Below are positions 47,636 through 56,650 of a stretch of DNA of 64,000 nt, piece by piece. A program made the translations under genes and the position numbers. Under the pieces are notes generated by a model. It saw only the letters and a program-made list of their open reading frames with translations, did not search any database and had not been told where the DNA came from. Each line of letters opens with the position of its first letter. The first letter of the stretch is position 1. The stretch covers positions 4,213,001-4,277,000 of the forward strand of contig NZ_CP116967.1 of assembly GCF_032050975.1 (NCBI RefSeq), given 5' to 3'. Source of the stretch: Candidatus Nitrospira allomarina. Its GTDB lineage: Bacteria; Nitrospirota; Nitrospiria; Nitrospirales; UBA8639.

Positions 47636-48203
47636 GCGGAACAAAAAAAATCCCTAGACCACTCCCCTGAATGGCCTCATGGGCCAACATCAACAATCCC
47701 ATTCAAACAAATTTTCTCCCCGGCTTACCTAGGCCAAATAAATCTCACCCCAATCTGGAAGAATTCTCTCGCCTCCCTCATCTTTTCCGCATACACAACA
47801 TCCATCAATCTCTCCCTTCCTTGGCACCCAATGATTTCAAGCTCCATGAGAGATTCCCATCGCTCCTCCATCCTGCATAATCATGATTATCGTGATTCGG
47901 CCGTTCAGCCAGTTGTACCTTCCCGCTGTTGGCTCGGACATTGGTCTCCAGGAAATTCACGGATTAGCGGGCCCTTGCTCTCTTCCTTTGCTAGGCACGT
48001 GTAATTTTCTTTTCTTCTTCCATAATCCTTCTGATCGTTTTTTTTATTTTCTCCGAAGTTCCTCTGCATAGTTTTTCCAACCTTTAATATTTTTGTCTCT
48101 AAAGTTTTCCCTTACTTCTCCGAAATGTTCGGCAGACCGTTTGGGGGTATAAAGGACATAATAAGGAGACAGAGGATTAAAAAAATTTGACCAATTCATA
48201 AAA
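47636..48203. other. Intergenic, including the duplicated upstream leader
   Basis: No gene. From about 48100 to 48203 the sequence resembles 51675-51780 (shared TAAAGTTTT, TTCGGCAGACCGTTTGG), the promoter-proximal part of the duplicated leader. Confidence 0.5.
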
Positions 48204-48298
48204 TCTTCTTCCCGAAACGGCACACCTACTGTGAAGTAGGGTCGCAAAGCCCGGAGTCAGGTCACCACGCCTGACCGTCCGGCTACCGAAGGAAGACA
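48204..48298 (+). promoter_or_regulatory. Cyclic-di-GMP-I (GEMM-I) riboswitch, copy 2
   Basis: The aptamer hallmarks are all present. P1 is TCTTCC/GGAAGA. P2 is CCTACT-GTGA-AGTAGG with a GNRA tetraloop. The conserved core GTCGCAAAGCC follows. P3 is GGAGTCAGG with CCTGACCGTCC, and the tetraloop-receptor side reads CGGCTACCGA. The gene starts 59 nt later. The ligand is c-di-GMP by family; binding was not tested. Confidence 0.9.
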
Positions 48299-48320
48299 TC
48301 ATTTGCAGGGGGAGGAGAAG

Positions 48321-48440
48321 ATGAGGACTTCGGTCCACATACGACAAGGAGTAGAGTATGATCCGACCAACCACCCCCTTGGGTTTCAAAATCACACATA
48401 CGGCAGTCCTGCCCCTGCTCCTCTTCGTTTTGCTTGTTAG
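48321..48440 (+). CDS. Leader upstream ORF overlapping the main gene (copy 2)
   Basis: 39 codons from ATG 48321, preceded by GGGGGAGGAGAAG. It encodes MRTSVHIRQGVEYDP and runs out of frame through the main ATG at 48358. It contains the main gene's ribosome site AAGGAG. The peptide core is shared with the two sister leaders. Confidence 0.4.
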   Translation: MRTSVHIRQGVEYDPTNHPLGFQNHTYGSPAPAPLRFAC

Positions 48441-50958
48441 CCCCGCCTATTCGGCTTCCTCCATCCAGGTAACCTGGGACGCAAATACCGAATCGGATTT
48501 AGCAGGATATAAAATTTACAAACGGACCTTACCTTCTCAAGATTTTGGACAACCTATATTTTCAGGAATGCCTGGTAATCCATCCTCCCCCTCAACAACC
48601 GTCGCCGGACTCAATGGAGGGACAACCTATGGATTTATAGCGACAGCCTTTGATACAGCCGGAAATGAAAGTGCCCCTACGACAGAAGTACCAATTACTT
48701 TCCCCCCAAGCTCGCCGCCGCCACCATCCCCGCCGCCAGCTGACACCACCGCCCCGACGGTCACCCTGACCGCCCCCAGCGCGGGCACCGTCTCCGGCAT
48801 GGTCATGGTCAGCGCCACCGCCAGTGATAACGTCGGCATCGTGGGGGTGCAATTCCGCCTCCAGGGCGCCAACCTCGGCTCCGAAGATACGAGTAGTCCC
48901 TACAGCACGAGCTGGAATACCGCCACCGTGGCCAATGGCACGTACACCCTCACGGCCATCGCCCGCGATGCCGCGGGCAATACGAAAACCTCAGGATCAA
49001 TTGTGGTCACAGTGAGCAGTAACAGTACGCCGCCCCCACCCTCAGCATTCAGCATTTCAAACCTGGCCGTCGCCAGTGGGCAAACCTATGTCGTGCCCAC
49101 CTCCGGACTCCAACCCGGGGGCAGGGTGTATATCGACCGCGCCTTTACCTTTACGACCATTCCCGCCGGCCTGCAGGGAGCGGCATATGTCCGAACTGCG
49201 AATGATGACAAAGCTGCGACCACGAGCGCTTTCCTCAGCTTTACCGTCAATCAACCCGTCTCCGTGTCGGTCGCCCATGACGTACGCATCACCCCGAAAC
49301 CCTCGTGGCTGAGCACTTTTACAGACACCGGCACGAGTCTAGGGACGTCGGATACGACCCTCCGCCTATTTGTGCGGTCCTTCCCGGCCGGCACTATTAC
49401 CCTCGGGGGCAATGCCGGTGATGGATTGAGCATGTATTCTGTCATCGTGAAATCAGAGAGCGGTACTCCTGATGACACCACTGCCCCCACGATCACGCTG
49501 ACCGCCCCCAGCGCGGGCACCGTCTCCGGCACGGTGACCGTCACGGCCAGTGCCAGCGATAATGTCGGCGTCGTGGGCGTCCAATTCCGCCTCCAGGGCG
49601 CCAACCTCGGCCCCGAGGATATAAGCAGTCCCTACAGCATCAGCTGGGATACCACCACCGTGACCAATGGCGCGTATACCCTCTCGGCCAGTGCCCGCGA
49701 TGCCGCGGGCAATACGAAAACCTCAGGATCAATTGTGGTCACGGTGAGCAATTCAACCACCCCGCCTCCGGATACCACGCCCCCGACGGTCACCCTGTCC
49801 GCCCCCAGCACAAGCAGCGTCTCCGGCACGGTGACCGTCACGGCCAGCGCCAATGATAATGTCGGCATCACGGGCGTCCAATTCCGCATCCAGGGTGCCA
49901 ACCTCGGCCCCGAGGATATAAGCAGTCCCTACAGCATCAGCTGGGATACCACCACCATGCCGAATGGCCCGTATACCCTCTCGGCCATCGCCCGCGATGC
50001 TGCGGGCAATACGACCACCGCTGCCCCCCGCACAGTCACCGTGAGTAATTCCAGCACGCCCCCAACCTCACCCCAAAATCACGATCTGAATGGGGACGGC
50101 AAAGCCGACCTGATTTGGCGAAACACAAAAACCGGCGAGGTGGCCGGATGGCTGCTCAATGGAACAAGCATCGCGACCTCGGGCCTCCTGGGCCAGTTAC
50201 CCATGGACTGGACGATGAGTGGAGTGGGCGATCTAAATGGGGACACCAAGGCAGACCTTGTCTGGCGCAATAGCATCAGCGGCGCAGTAGTTATCTGGCT
50301 GATGGACGGCTTGACCATCACTTCCACAGGCTTTCTCGGCGCTGTCGCCACGAGTTGGGATATCCAAGCCATCGAGGATATGGACGGTGACGGCAAAGCC
50401 GACCTCCTCTGGCGCAACACCACTGATGGCCACACCGCCATATGGCTCATGAATGGAACGGCGATTGTTTCCACAGGTTTTCCGGCGGGTGTATCGTTAG
50501 GGTGGCAGATCGCGGGCGTGGGCGATGTGAATGGGGATGGGAAAGCCGATGTCATTTGGCGTCATGACACCAGCAGCACAGTGGCCATCTGGCTAATGAA
50601 CGGCTTGACCATCACGTCCACCGGCTTTCCAGGGAGCGCCCCGACAGTTTGGGAAATTCAAGCCCTTGGAGATGCCAATGGCGATGGCAAAGCTGACCTC
50701 GTCTGGCGCAACGCTACAGACGGCAATACCGCCATATGGCTCATGAATGGAACGGCGATAGCCGCTTCCGGCTTTCCTGGGACAGTGTCGCGGACATGGC
50801 AGATGTCGGGAGCAAACGATGTGAATGGTGACGGAAAAGCCGATATTATCTGGCGCAATCGCAGCAATGGAGGAGTGGCGGTTTGGCTGATGAACGGTTT
50901 GACCATCACATCCACGGGCTTTCCCGGAGCCACTTCCACAGACTGGGAAATTCAGTAG
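48358..50958 (+). CDS. Secreted Fn3, Ig-like and FG-GAP repeat protein, paralogue 2
   Basis: 866 residues. Signal peptide ends near SPAYSASS. Order: Fn3-like (36-115), Pro-rich linker PPSSPPPPSPPPA, Ig-like domain (129-220, TAPTVTLTAPSAGTVSG and VAN GTYTLTAIARDAAGN), a distinct beta domain (about 228-370, FSISNLAVASGQTYVVPTSG), two more Ig-like copies (375-468 and 475-565), then six FG-GAP repeats (575-866) with the DxNGDGxADL.WRN calcium loop. The three Ig-like copies are nearly identical at DNA level, a sign of recent duplication. Same C-terminal stop after WEIQ as paralogue 1. Probably a large calcium-stabilised matrix adhesin. Confidence 0.87.
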   Translation: MIRPTTPLGFKITHTAVLPLLLFVLLVSPAYSASSIQVTWDANTESDLAGYKIYKRTLPSQDFGQPIFSGMPGNPSSPSTTVAGLNGGTTYGFIATAFDTAGNESAPTTEVPITFPPSSPPPPSPPPADTTAPTVTLTAPSAGTVSGMVMVSATASDNVGIVGVQFRLQGANLGSEDTSSPYSTSWNTATVANGTYTLTAIARDAAGNTKTSGSIVVTVSSNSTPPPPSAFSISNLAVASGQTYVVPTSGLQPGGRVYIDRAFTFTTIPAGLQGAAYVRTANDDKAATTSAFLSFTVNQPVSVSVAHDVRITPKPSWLSTFTDTGTSLGTSDTTLRLFVRSFPAGTITLGGNAGDGLSMYSVIVKSESGTPDDTTAPTITLTAPSAGTVSGTVTVTASASDNVGVVGVQFRLQGANLGPEDISSPYSISWDTTTVTNGAYTLSASARDAAGNTKTSGSIVVTVSNSTTPPPDTTPPTVTLSAPSTSSVSGTVTVTASANDNVGITGVQFRIQGANLGPEDISSPYSISWDTTTMPNGPYTLSAIARDAAGNTTTAAPRTVTVSNSSTPPTSPQNHDLNGDGKADLIWRNTKTGEVAGWLLNGTSIATSGLLGQLPMDWTMSGVGDLNGDTKADLVWRNSISGAVVIWLMDGLTITSTGFLGAVATSWDIQAIEDMDGDGKADLLWRNTTDGHTAIWLMNGTAIVSTGFPAGVSLGWQIAGVGDVNGDGKADVIWRHDTSSTVAIWLMNGLTITSTGFPGSAPTVWEIQALGDANGDGKADLVWRNATDGNTAIWLMNGTAIAASGFPGTVSRTWQMSGANDVNGDGKADIIWRNRSNGGVAVWLMNGLTITSTGFPGATSTDWEIQ

Positions 50959-51781
50959 CACTAATATTACAAACACAAGAATGGTAACGACATAAGGCCC
51001 CGGACCTAACCTGAAGAAGGGACGTCTGAAAAATTACCACACGGGAGGACGAGGCGAGACCTTAACCTCAGACGACGGGTCAATCATAACCGGAAGGCAA
51101 CTGCCGTACGGACAAACCAGCAGGTTAGACCCTCTCACAAACACCAAGCAGGCTTACCCCCACCTTATCTGAAAAAACCTCCCGCCCATTCTTCACAAAT
51201 TCTCTCCCTTGCCCCGACTACCTCGAATTTTGCTGATTTCTTATCCTACCTTGAAGGTCAAACGCGGCCAATTCGAGGATATCGGAAGTTTTTTCTACTC
51301 TTTGAAACACGACATGGAAAATTGGGAATCCATCCTCCCTCAACCGTAGCACTCATTCCGGTATTTAGCAGAGAGCGATCACCTAGGCCTGCCTTTTCCT
51401 TTGATAGGATGCCCGGATGCAAACATTGGTGCGAGTGTATTTCCTCCTTTGCCAATAGAGATACCTGATTGCCACCAGAAGGTATGAAGGAGAAATTCTC
51501 TCCCTGGGGGATCCAACATTTCTCTAGCAGCCGAAAGAAAAAAAAAGGCAATTTTCTTCTGGAGATCGCACCTTCATTCACAGAGCTTCATATTTTTGCA
51601 TCAAACACAATTTCCTCCAGTTGGTTTAAAGATTTTTCTCTCAAAAGTTTTTTGTACTTCCCTATCGCTGCTACCCCTAAAGTTTTTCTTTACAGGTCCG
51701 ATATAGTTCGGCAGACCGTTTGGAGGTCTAGGGTACAAACCAGAGCAACAGACGGCAAAAGAAAGTCCGCCAATTCATGAA
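50959..51781. other. Intergenic tract upstream of the third leader
   Basis: About 820 bp without a supported gene. The last 100 bp match the segment before the copy 2 riboswitch. Frames at 51258-51581 and 51469-51780 are not coding by any sign. Confidence 0.5.
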
Positions 51782-51878
51782 ATCCTCTTCCCGAAACGGC
51801 ACACCTATTGTGAAGTAGGGTCGCAAAACCAGGAGTCAGGTCCCCAAGCCTGATCGTCCGGCCACCGAGGGAAGGCGT
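51782..51878 (+). promoter_or_regulatory. Cyclic-di-GMP-I (GEMM-I) riboswitch, copy 3
   Basis: Same architecture as copy 2: P1 CTTCCC/GGGAAG, P2 CCTATT-GTGA-AGTAGG, core GTCGCAAAACC, P3 GGAGTCAGG with CCTGATCGTCC and CGGCCACCGA. Two core positions differ from copy 2 (AAAGCC to AAAACC, CTACC to CCACC). The gene starts 58 nt downstream. It is a GEMM-I member, though the core changes could alter affinity. Confidence 0.85.
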
Positions 51879-51899
51879 CATTCGCAGGGGGAGGAGAGG

Positions 51900-52124
51900 A
51901 TGAGGACTTCGGTCCGAATACCACAAGGAGTCGACTATGGTCCGCCCTATGATCCCCTGGAATTTCGCCACCAGAACTGTTGCAGGCCTTGCATTCCTGT
52001 TCATCGGATTATTCAGCAGCCCGGCCTTCTCAGCATCTTCGGTCCAACTAACCTGGGACGCAAGTCCGGAACCGGATTTAAAGGGATACAATGTGTACAT
52101 GGGAACATCCCAGGGGTCCTATAA
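51900..52124 (+). CDS. Leader upstream ORF overlapping the main gene (copy 3)
   Basis: 74 codons from ATG 51900, after GGGGGAGGAGAGG. It encodes MRTSVRIPQGVDYGPPYDP and crosses the main start at 51937 in the +1 frame. The length beyond the overlap differs from the sister copies, so any constraint would lie on the first dozen codons. Confidence 0.4.
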   Translation: MRTSVRIPQGVDYGPPYDPLEFRHQNCCRPCIPVHRIIQQPGLLSIFGPTNLGRKSGTGFKGIQCVHGNIPGVL

Positions 52125-53127
52125 CACCACAAAAAATATCGGACTCAACCCTTCCTTTGTTTTTCAGAACTTGTCGCAGGGAATGACCTATTATTTTACA
52201 GTCACGGCATATGATCAGACAAACAACGAAAGTCTACCCTCGGAAGAAGTGAGTGTGAAAATTCCCGATATCATTACACCGACAACCCCTGGAAATCTCA
52301 CGTTGACTTCAACATCAGGCACCCAAGTGGCCTTTTCATGGACAGCTTCAACCGACAATGTCGGCGTAACCGGATATGATGTGGCCCGGAACAATGTGAC
52401 CATCGGGCAATCTACCACCAATGCCTTTGTGGATAAAACGATTAGTCCGGGCATGACTTACCTCTATACCGTCAAAGCCCGGGATGCCGGCGGGAATGTA
52501 TCCGCATCGTCAAGTCCACTTTCCGTATCGGTCCCACTCGTCCCACCACAAGATATGATCTCGCCGTCGGTACCCCAAAACCTCACGTTGACTTCAACAT
52601 CAGGCACCCAAGTGGCCTTTTCATGGACAGCTTCAACTGATAATGTCGGCGTGACGGGATATGATGTGGCTCGGAATAATGTAGTCATCGGGCAACCCAC
52701 CACCACTGGCTTTGTGGATAAAACCATCAGTCCGGGTATTTCCTATTTCTATACCGTGAGGGCTCGGGATGCCAACGGCAATGTATCCGCATGGTCGGCC
52801 CCCCTGCAGTTCACTACTCCCCAGGTAATGGCCCAACTGGAAGTGTTCGTCAGCGGTAGTGGATCCGTCCTTTCGACTCCTGACGGAATTAATTGCCCAC
52901 GACGAAGTTGCTCAACCAACTACCCAAATCAAACTGTCGTGACCTTGACCCCTAACCCAAGAAATGGTTGGACATTTTCAGGATGGTCCGGCAGCTGTAC
53001 CGGGACTGCAACATGTTCATTAACACTCACGGGAAACAGAACCGTTCAGGCCCATTTCACGAAGGGTTCTCAGGCAGGTCCTGGCAAAGACTCTCGAAAT
53101 GTTAAAAGACAAAGACGAACGAGATGA
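51937..53127 (+). CDS. Secreted protein with three Fn3-like domains and an InlB-like B-repeat, paralogue 3
   Basis: 396 residues. Signal peptide ends near SPAFSASS. Domain 1 (residues 36-110) matches the Fn3 of paralogues 1 and 2. Two further Fn3-like copies (about 112-205 and 208-300, TPGNLTLTSTSGTQVAFSWT) are nearly identical to each other in DNA. Then a divergent InlB-type repeat (303-376, LEVFVSGSGSVLSTPDG with cysteines and WSGSCTGTATCSLTL) and a basic tail DSRNVKRQRRTR. FG-GAP repeats are absent, unlike in its paralogues. AAGGAG lies before ATG 51937. Confidence 0.85.
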   Translation: MVRPMIPWNFATRTVAGLAFLFIGLFSSPAFSASSVQLTWDASPEPDLKGYNVYMGTSQGSYNTTKNIGLNPSFVFQNLSQGMTYYFTVTAYDQTNNESLPSEEVSVKIPDIITPTTPGNLTLTSTSGTQVAFSWTASTDNVGVTGYDVARNNVTIGQSTTNAFVDKTISPGMTYLYTVKARDAGGNVSASSSPLSVSVPLVPPQDMISPSVPQNLTLTSTSGTQVAFSWTASTDNVGVTGYDVARNNVVIGQPTTTGFVDKTISPGISYFYTVRARDANGNVSAWSAPLQFTTPQVMAQLEVFVSGSGSVLSTPDGINCPRRSCSTNYPNQTVVTLTPNPRNGWTFSGWSGSCTGTATCSLTLTGNRTVQAHFTKGSQAGPGKDSRNVKRQRRTR

Positions 53128-53888
53128 CTCTCACACCCTTCACCATTCCCTGGATGGCGGGCATGAGTAAAAATTATCCGAGAAATTAGGGGTGTCAAGA
53201 AACAAAACTGTAGGCCGTCGCGGATGGGCATTTCGGGAAATTCAAAAATGAGGTGTCCGGTCCGGAATATCAGAAAGGACTTCAATCGGGGTCAAGAACC
53301 GAATGTCCCTGCACAGATGGCGGGTAATAACAGTTAGGACATCCAAACGGCCACCGCACACGAATATAGCACGGAAAATTACTTCCCCCCTTAAGAAAAA
53401 ATCCGGCAACCACCCATTAGTATTTTCATTCGTGCCGCGCCCCCACGCGGCACACCTACTCCAACAAATTCCTTCCATCCAAAGACAGATTTCAATTGTC
53501 TACAATAGTCGATTCCAAGTGCGACCCCGCCCTTTTCCTTGCTGCCAGGACTGTTTGGTTTTGACCTGTAAAATGACTTCAAAAGTTTTTCTTGTGATGA
53601 AATATTGGGTAGTTAGTGATTTTGCGAATTCATCTTTTGATATAGAAATCCAACGACTTCACATTGTTTTCTCCATCCGGGGCGGCCTATCATTGTATTG
53701 GTTCGTCCAGGGTACAGAAGTTTCGTTGGACATATGGCAAATTTATGGGAAGTACGATATCAACCACTCAAGCGTGCAACAAAAATGAGGCCAATGACAG
53801 GCCATTAAACCTGGGAAAAATTTTAGACGGAGGAAGGTCCCCGGTCCATGCGCCCTTCAATTCACGAACAGGAGGTCAATCAAACAGT
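53128..53888. other. Intergenic tract, nothing recognised
   Basis: About 760 bp. No frame here is convincing. A ribosome-like GGAGG lies 13 nt before the cupin gene's ATG. Confidence 0.45.
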
Positions 53889-54254
53889 ATGGCTAAACTG
53901 ATCGAGCAACCCACAAGAATTAAACCTGCAGGGAATAAACCCAAACTCATCGATGAATTTATCGGACGGGTCAATAGCGGCACAGACCAGATCAGCATAG
54001 CGCGAATGCAAAGTCCTTCCGGATGGGAAGAGCCCGGCCAGACACCGGAATTCGATGAATATACGCTCGTCCTGTCCGGTCAATTACGGGTGGAAACCAA
54101 AGAAGGGGTGATTGAGGTGAATGCCGGTCAGGCGGTCATCGCCTATCGCAATGAATGGGTCCGATACAGCACCCCTGGCCCTGAGGGAGCTGAGTATATC
54201 GCGGTGTGTACCCAGGCCTTTTCCCCGGAGACCGTGCATCGCGATCCCTCGTGA
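53889..54254 (+). CDS. Cupin-domain protein
   Basis: 121 residues from ATG 53889. A long upstream extension in the same frame has no homology. The double-psi cupin pattern is EYTLVLSGQLRVETKEGVIE followed by VNAGQAVIAYRNEWVRYS; the usual first-motif histidines appear replaced (FDEYTLVLSG). This recalls the ethanolamine-type cupins and metal loss is possible. No operon partner; function unknown. Confidence 0.75.
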   Translation: MAKLIEQPTRIKPAGNKPKLIDEFIGRVNSGTDQISIARMQSPSGWEEPGQTPEFDEYTLVLSGQLRVETKEGVIEVNAGQAVIAYRNEWVRYSTPGPEGAEYIAVCTQAFSPETVHRDPS

Positions 54255-54498
54255 ATCTTTGCCGATTCACACCGGCTCGGTTTCATTGAGTCGACGCATC
54301 AGAAGAAGAGGGACTGGATAATCCCAAATCCAATGTTGCAAGAGCAAAATGGGACGCGTTACTCCATAATGTGGATTGGGAAGTGCCACCACTCGCCATG
54401 TGCAGAAGGGACAGTTTGGTGAATAAGAGATTGATCGAAAACCCACCCCCTCTGAAATAACACAAGCCCTAGACACAAAACGGAAAAGTCGAGACCGA

Positions 54499-55011
54499 TT
54501 AATGTTTATGCCTATGGCCTCTGCCATATCGGAAATTAAATGACAGGCCTGGCTGTCCCCAATATCCCGAACCAAATCCATAATATTGTGAAGCGGTCCA
54601 GGGAGGCTGAAGATAGATTCCGAATGGCCGCAATGGCGCGTAGGCATAGGGGGGAACATAAGGAGACCGTGAGTATCGCGGGGCTGGTTTATAAACCCGA
54701 GCGTCACGAGAGGCGAACGATTCCTGACGGTCCACCTTCTTTTTGAGGTCTTGCACAGTCCTCTCCTGGGCATTGAGTTGTGCTTCTAACTTAGTAATGT
54801 GATTTTGTTGAAGCTCCAGCAACACATGCATACATCGGGTTTGAGCCTCACCAGTGTATTCGGAGCATTCCCAGGGAACATTGGGTGCTTGAGCGATGAC
54901 GTCCGAACCATTCATCAATACCCACAACCCGATTCCCCACATGCAGACGGATAAGCCCAACTTTCTTGATCGAATAGACCTGGTCAGTCGTTGTAAAATC
55001 CATGAATGCAT
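54499..55011 (-). CDS. Exported coiled-coil protein of unknown function
   Basis: 170 residues. A signal peptide (LGLSVCMWGIGLWVLMNG, cut near VIAQA) precedes CSEYTGEAQTRCMHV with two Cys. A coiled coil spans about residues 65-98 (LLELQQNHITKLEAQLNAQE). A Pro/Tyr/Gly-rich tail (YSRSPYVPPYAYAPLRPFGI) and a basic end RYGRGHRHKH follow. It may bind the envelope or polysaccharide, but I do not recognise the family. The frame at 54267-54773 on the same strand is a shadow. Confidence 0.65.
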   Translation of the reverse strand: MHSWILQRLTRSIRSRKLGLSVCMWGIGLWVLMNGSDVIAQAPNVPWECSEYTGEAQTRCMHVLLELQQNHITKLEAQLNAQERTVQDLKKKVDRQESFASRDARVYKPAPRYSRSPYVPPYAYAPLRPFGIYLQPPWTASQYYGFGSGYWGQPGLSFNFRYGRGHRHKH

Positions 55012-55236
55012 GATTTCCCTCCTCTGTGAAGGTACAAAGATACTGTATCATGGCATTCCAAAATCCGACAAACGGACAACCGCTCAGTCATAATCCATGT
55101 GATCCCTCATATCGTTGACAGGATGGGCAGAAATTCGTAGCCTTGCCCATACACCACATGCTCACATTTCTTTCATCTTCTAGCTAATAGAGAAGATTCA
55201 GACGCACCTGTCTTCCGAAAAGGCAAGAATTTTTCC

Positions 55237-56232
55237 ATGGGACGCACCCCACGCTTGCAGGCTCAAGAACCTATCCGTTGTGGATGGGTGGGAACAAAGC
55301 CCTACTTCATTTCCTATCATGATGAAGAATGGGGGATCCCTGTCCACACAGACCACCGTCATTTTGAAATGCTGACATTGGAAGGTGCGCAGGCGGGGTT
55401 GTCCTGGTCGACGATCCTGTTACGCCGGGAAGGCTACCGCCGGGCGTTTGCCGGATTCGATCCCTCGAAAGTGGCCAGATTTGATAACAGAAAAAGGGCG
55501 GCACTGCTTCAAGATACCGGGATCATCCGAAATCGCCTTAAGATTGAATCCGCCATTACCAATGCCCAAGCCTTTCTGAAGGTGCAGAAGGAGTTCGGCA
55601 CCTTCGATCACTATATATGGGATTTTGTCGGGGGGGCACCCAAGCTGAATAATTGGAACACCATGTCTCAAGTCCCGGCCACGACGCCCGAAAGCGATGC
55701 TCTTTCAAAAGATCTCAAGAAACGTGGATTTAGATTTGTGGGGAGTACCGTGATCTACGCACACATGCAGGCGGCCGGATTGGTCAATGATCATACCACG
55801 GATTGCTTTCGACATCCCTCAAACCATCCCGCGCAGGCCCCTTTTCAAGGAACGGGCCGTTCCCGAACAGCAGCCCTCTCAACCATCAGGATCAAACGAG
55901 TATACGACGCCCCTGCCCCAGATGACGGATGTCGGATTCTCATTGATCGGCTGTGGCCACGTGGACTTTCAAAAGAGGCGGCTCACGTTAATCTGTGGCA
56001 AAAAGATCTTGCCCCGTCAACAAGACTGCGTAGCTGGTTCCGGCATGACCCGGTCCGCTGGCACGAATTTCAGACACGATATTTCACCGAGCTTGATCAG
56101 AACATCAAGGCCGTTGAGGATCTCTGGCAACGAGCCCGATATAGTCCGGTGACGATTCTTTTTGGGGCCAAGAACGAGAAATACAATAATGCTGTCGCCC
56201 TGAAAGCCTATCTCTCCCGTCATTGTAAATGA
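55237..56232 (+). CDS. DNA-3-methyladenine glycosylase I (TagI) fused to DUF488
   Basis: 331 residues. Residues 13-200 match TagI, which excises N3-methyladenine from DNA: RCGWVGTKPYFISYHDEEWG, LEGAQAGLSWSTILLRREGY with the catalytic Glu49, and HMQAAGLVNDHTTDC. The zinc ligands Cys15, His28, His186 and Cys190 are all kept. Residues 214-330 match DUF488 (RIKRVYDAPAPDDGCRILID, RLWPRGLSKEAA, then LRSWFRHDP). The two are usually separate genes. No frameshift is needed, so it is a genuine in-frame fusion. DUF488's role is unknown; a DNA-damage link is inferred from the fusion. Confidence 0.9.
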   Translation: MGRTPRLQAQEPIRCGWVGTKPYFISYHDEEWGIPVHTDHRHFEMLTLEGAQAGLSWSTILLRREGYRRAFAGFDPSKVARFDNRKRAALLQDTGIIRNRLKIESAITNAQAFLKVQKEFGTFDHYIWDFVGGAPKLNNWNTMSQVPATTPESDALSKDLKKRGFRFVGSTVIYAHMQAAGLVNDHTTDCFRHPSNHPAQAPFQGTGRSRTAALSTIRIKRVYDAPAPDDGCRILIDRLWPRGLSKEAAHVNLWQKDLAPSTRLRSWFRHDPVRWHEFQTRYFTELDQNIKAVEDLWQRARYSPVTILFGAKNEKYNNAVALKAYLSRHCK

Positions 56233-56270
56233 GAGGCCTGTATCCTTCCATGGCTTTTGGACCAAACCAC

Positions 56271-56650
56271 ATGAAAGCGGTTCTTCAGGAGGATCTCACA
56301 GGTTGCGGAATCGCCTGTGTGGCCGGTTTAGCCAACATCTCGAACCAACAAGTCAAATCCGTGGCAATGACATGGGGCACCACGTCGGAGATACGCGTCT
56401 CCGGTCCAATACGGCCTTCGTTTACATATTAGTAAACCATTATGGGTTCAATCCCTGCCCCACCGCCACTCGCCCTTCTCGTCACGAAATGGCGCCGCAA
56501 AAACAATCAGACCTTTTGGTATTAGATGATTATTGGAAGAGGCCAGACGGACCAGTGGAGTTGGACTTCCAAATGCACCCTTCGGAATTACGTCCCTACC
56601 GATTTCGGAAGGAGATCGAATGTACGGGATTCCAAGAAAACTTTTAGCAA
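56271..56650 (+). pseudogene. Decayed C39-like cysteine peptidase
   Basis: ATG 56271 opens MKAVLQEDLTGCGIACVAGL, the start of a widespread C39-like family with the active-site Cys in GCGIA. After VKSVAMTWGTTSE the frame breaks. In the next frame NTAFVYILVNHYGFN and LLVLDDYWKRPDGPVE continue the family pattern, with the WHW catalytic-histidine region lost. It is broken by at least two frameshifts and is inactive. Confidence 0.6.

Noticed and set aside
54267-54773. 168-codon minus-strand frame
   Set aside because: It overlaps the exported coiled-coil gene in another frame, with no signal or domain.
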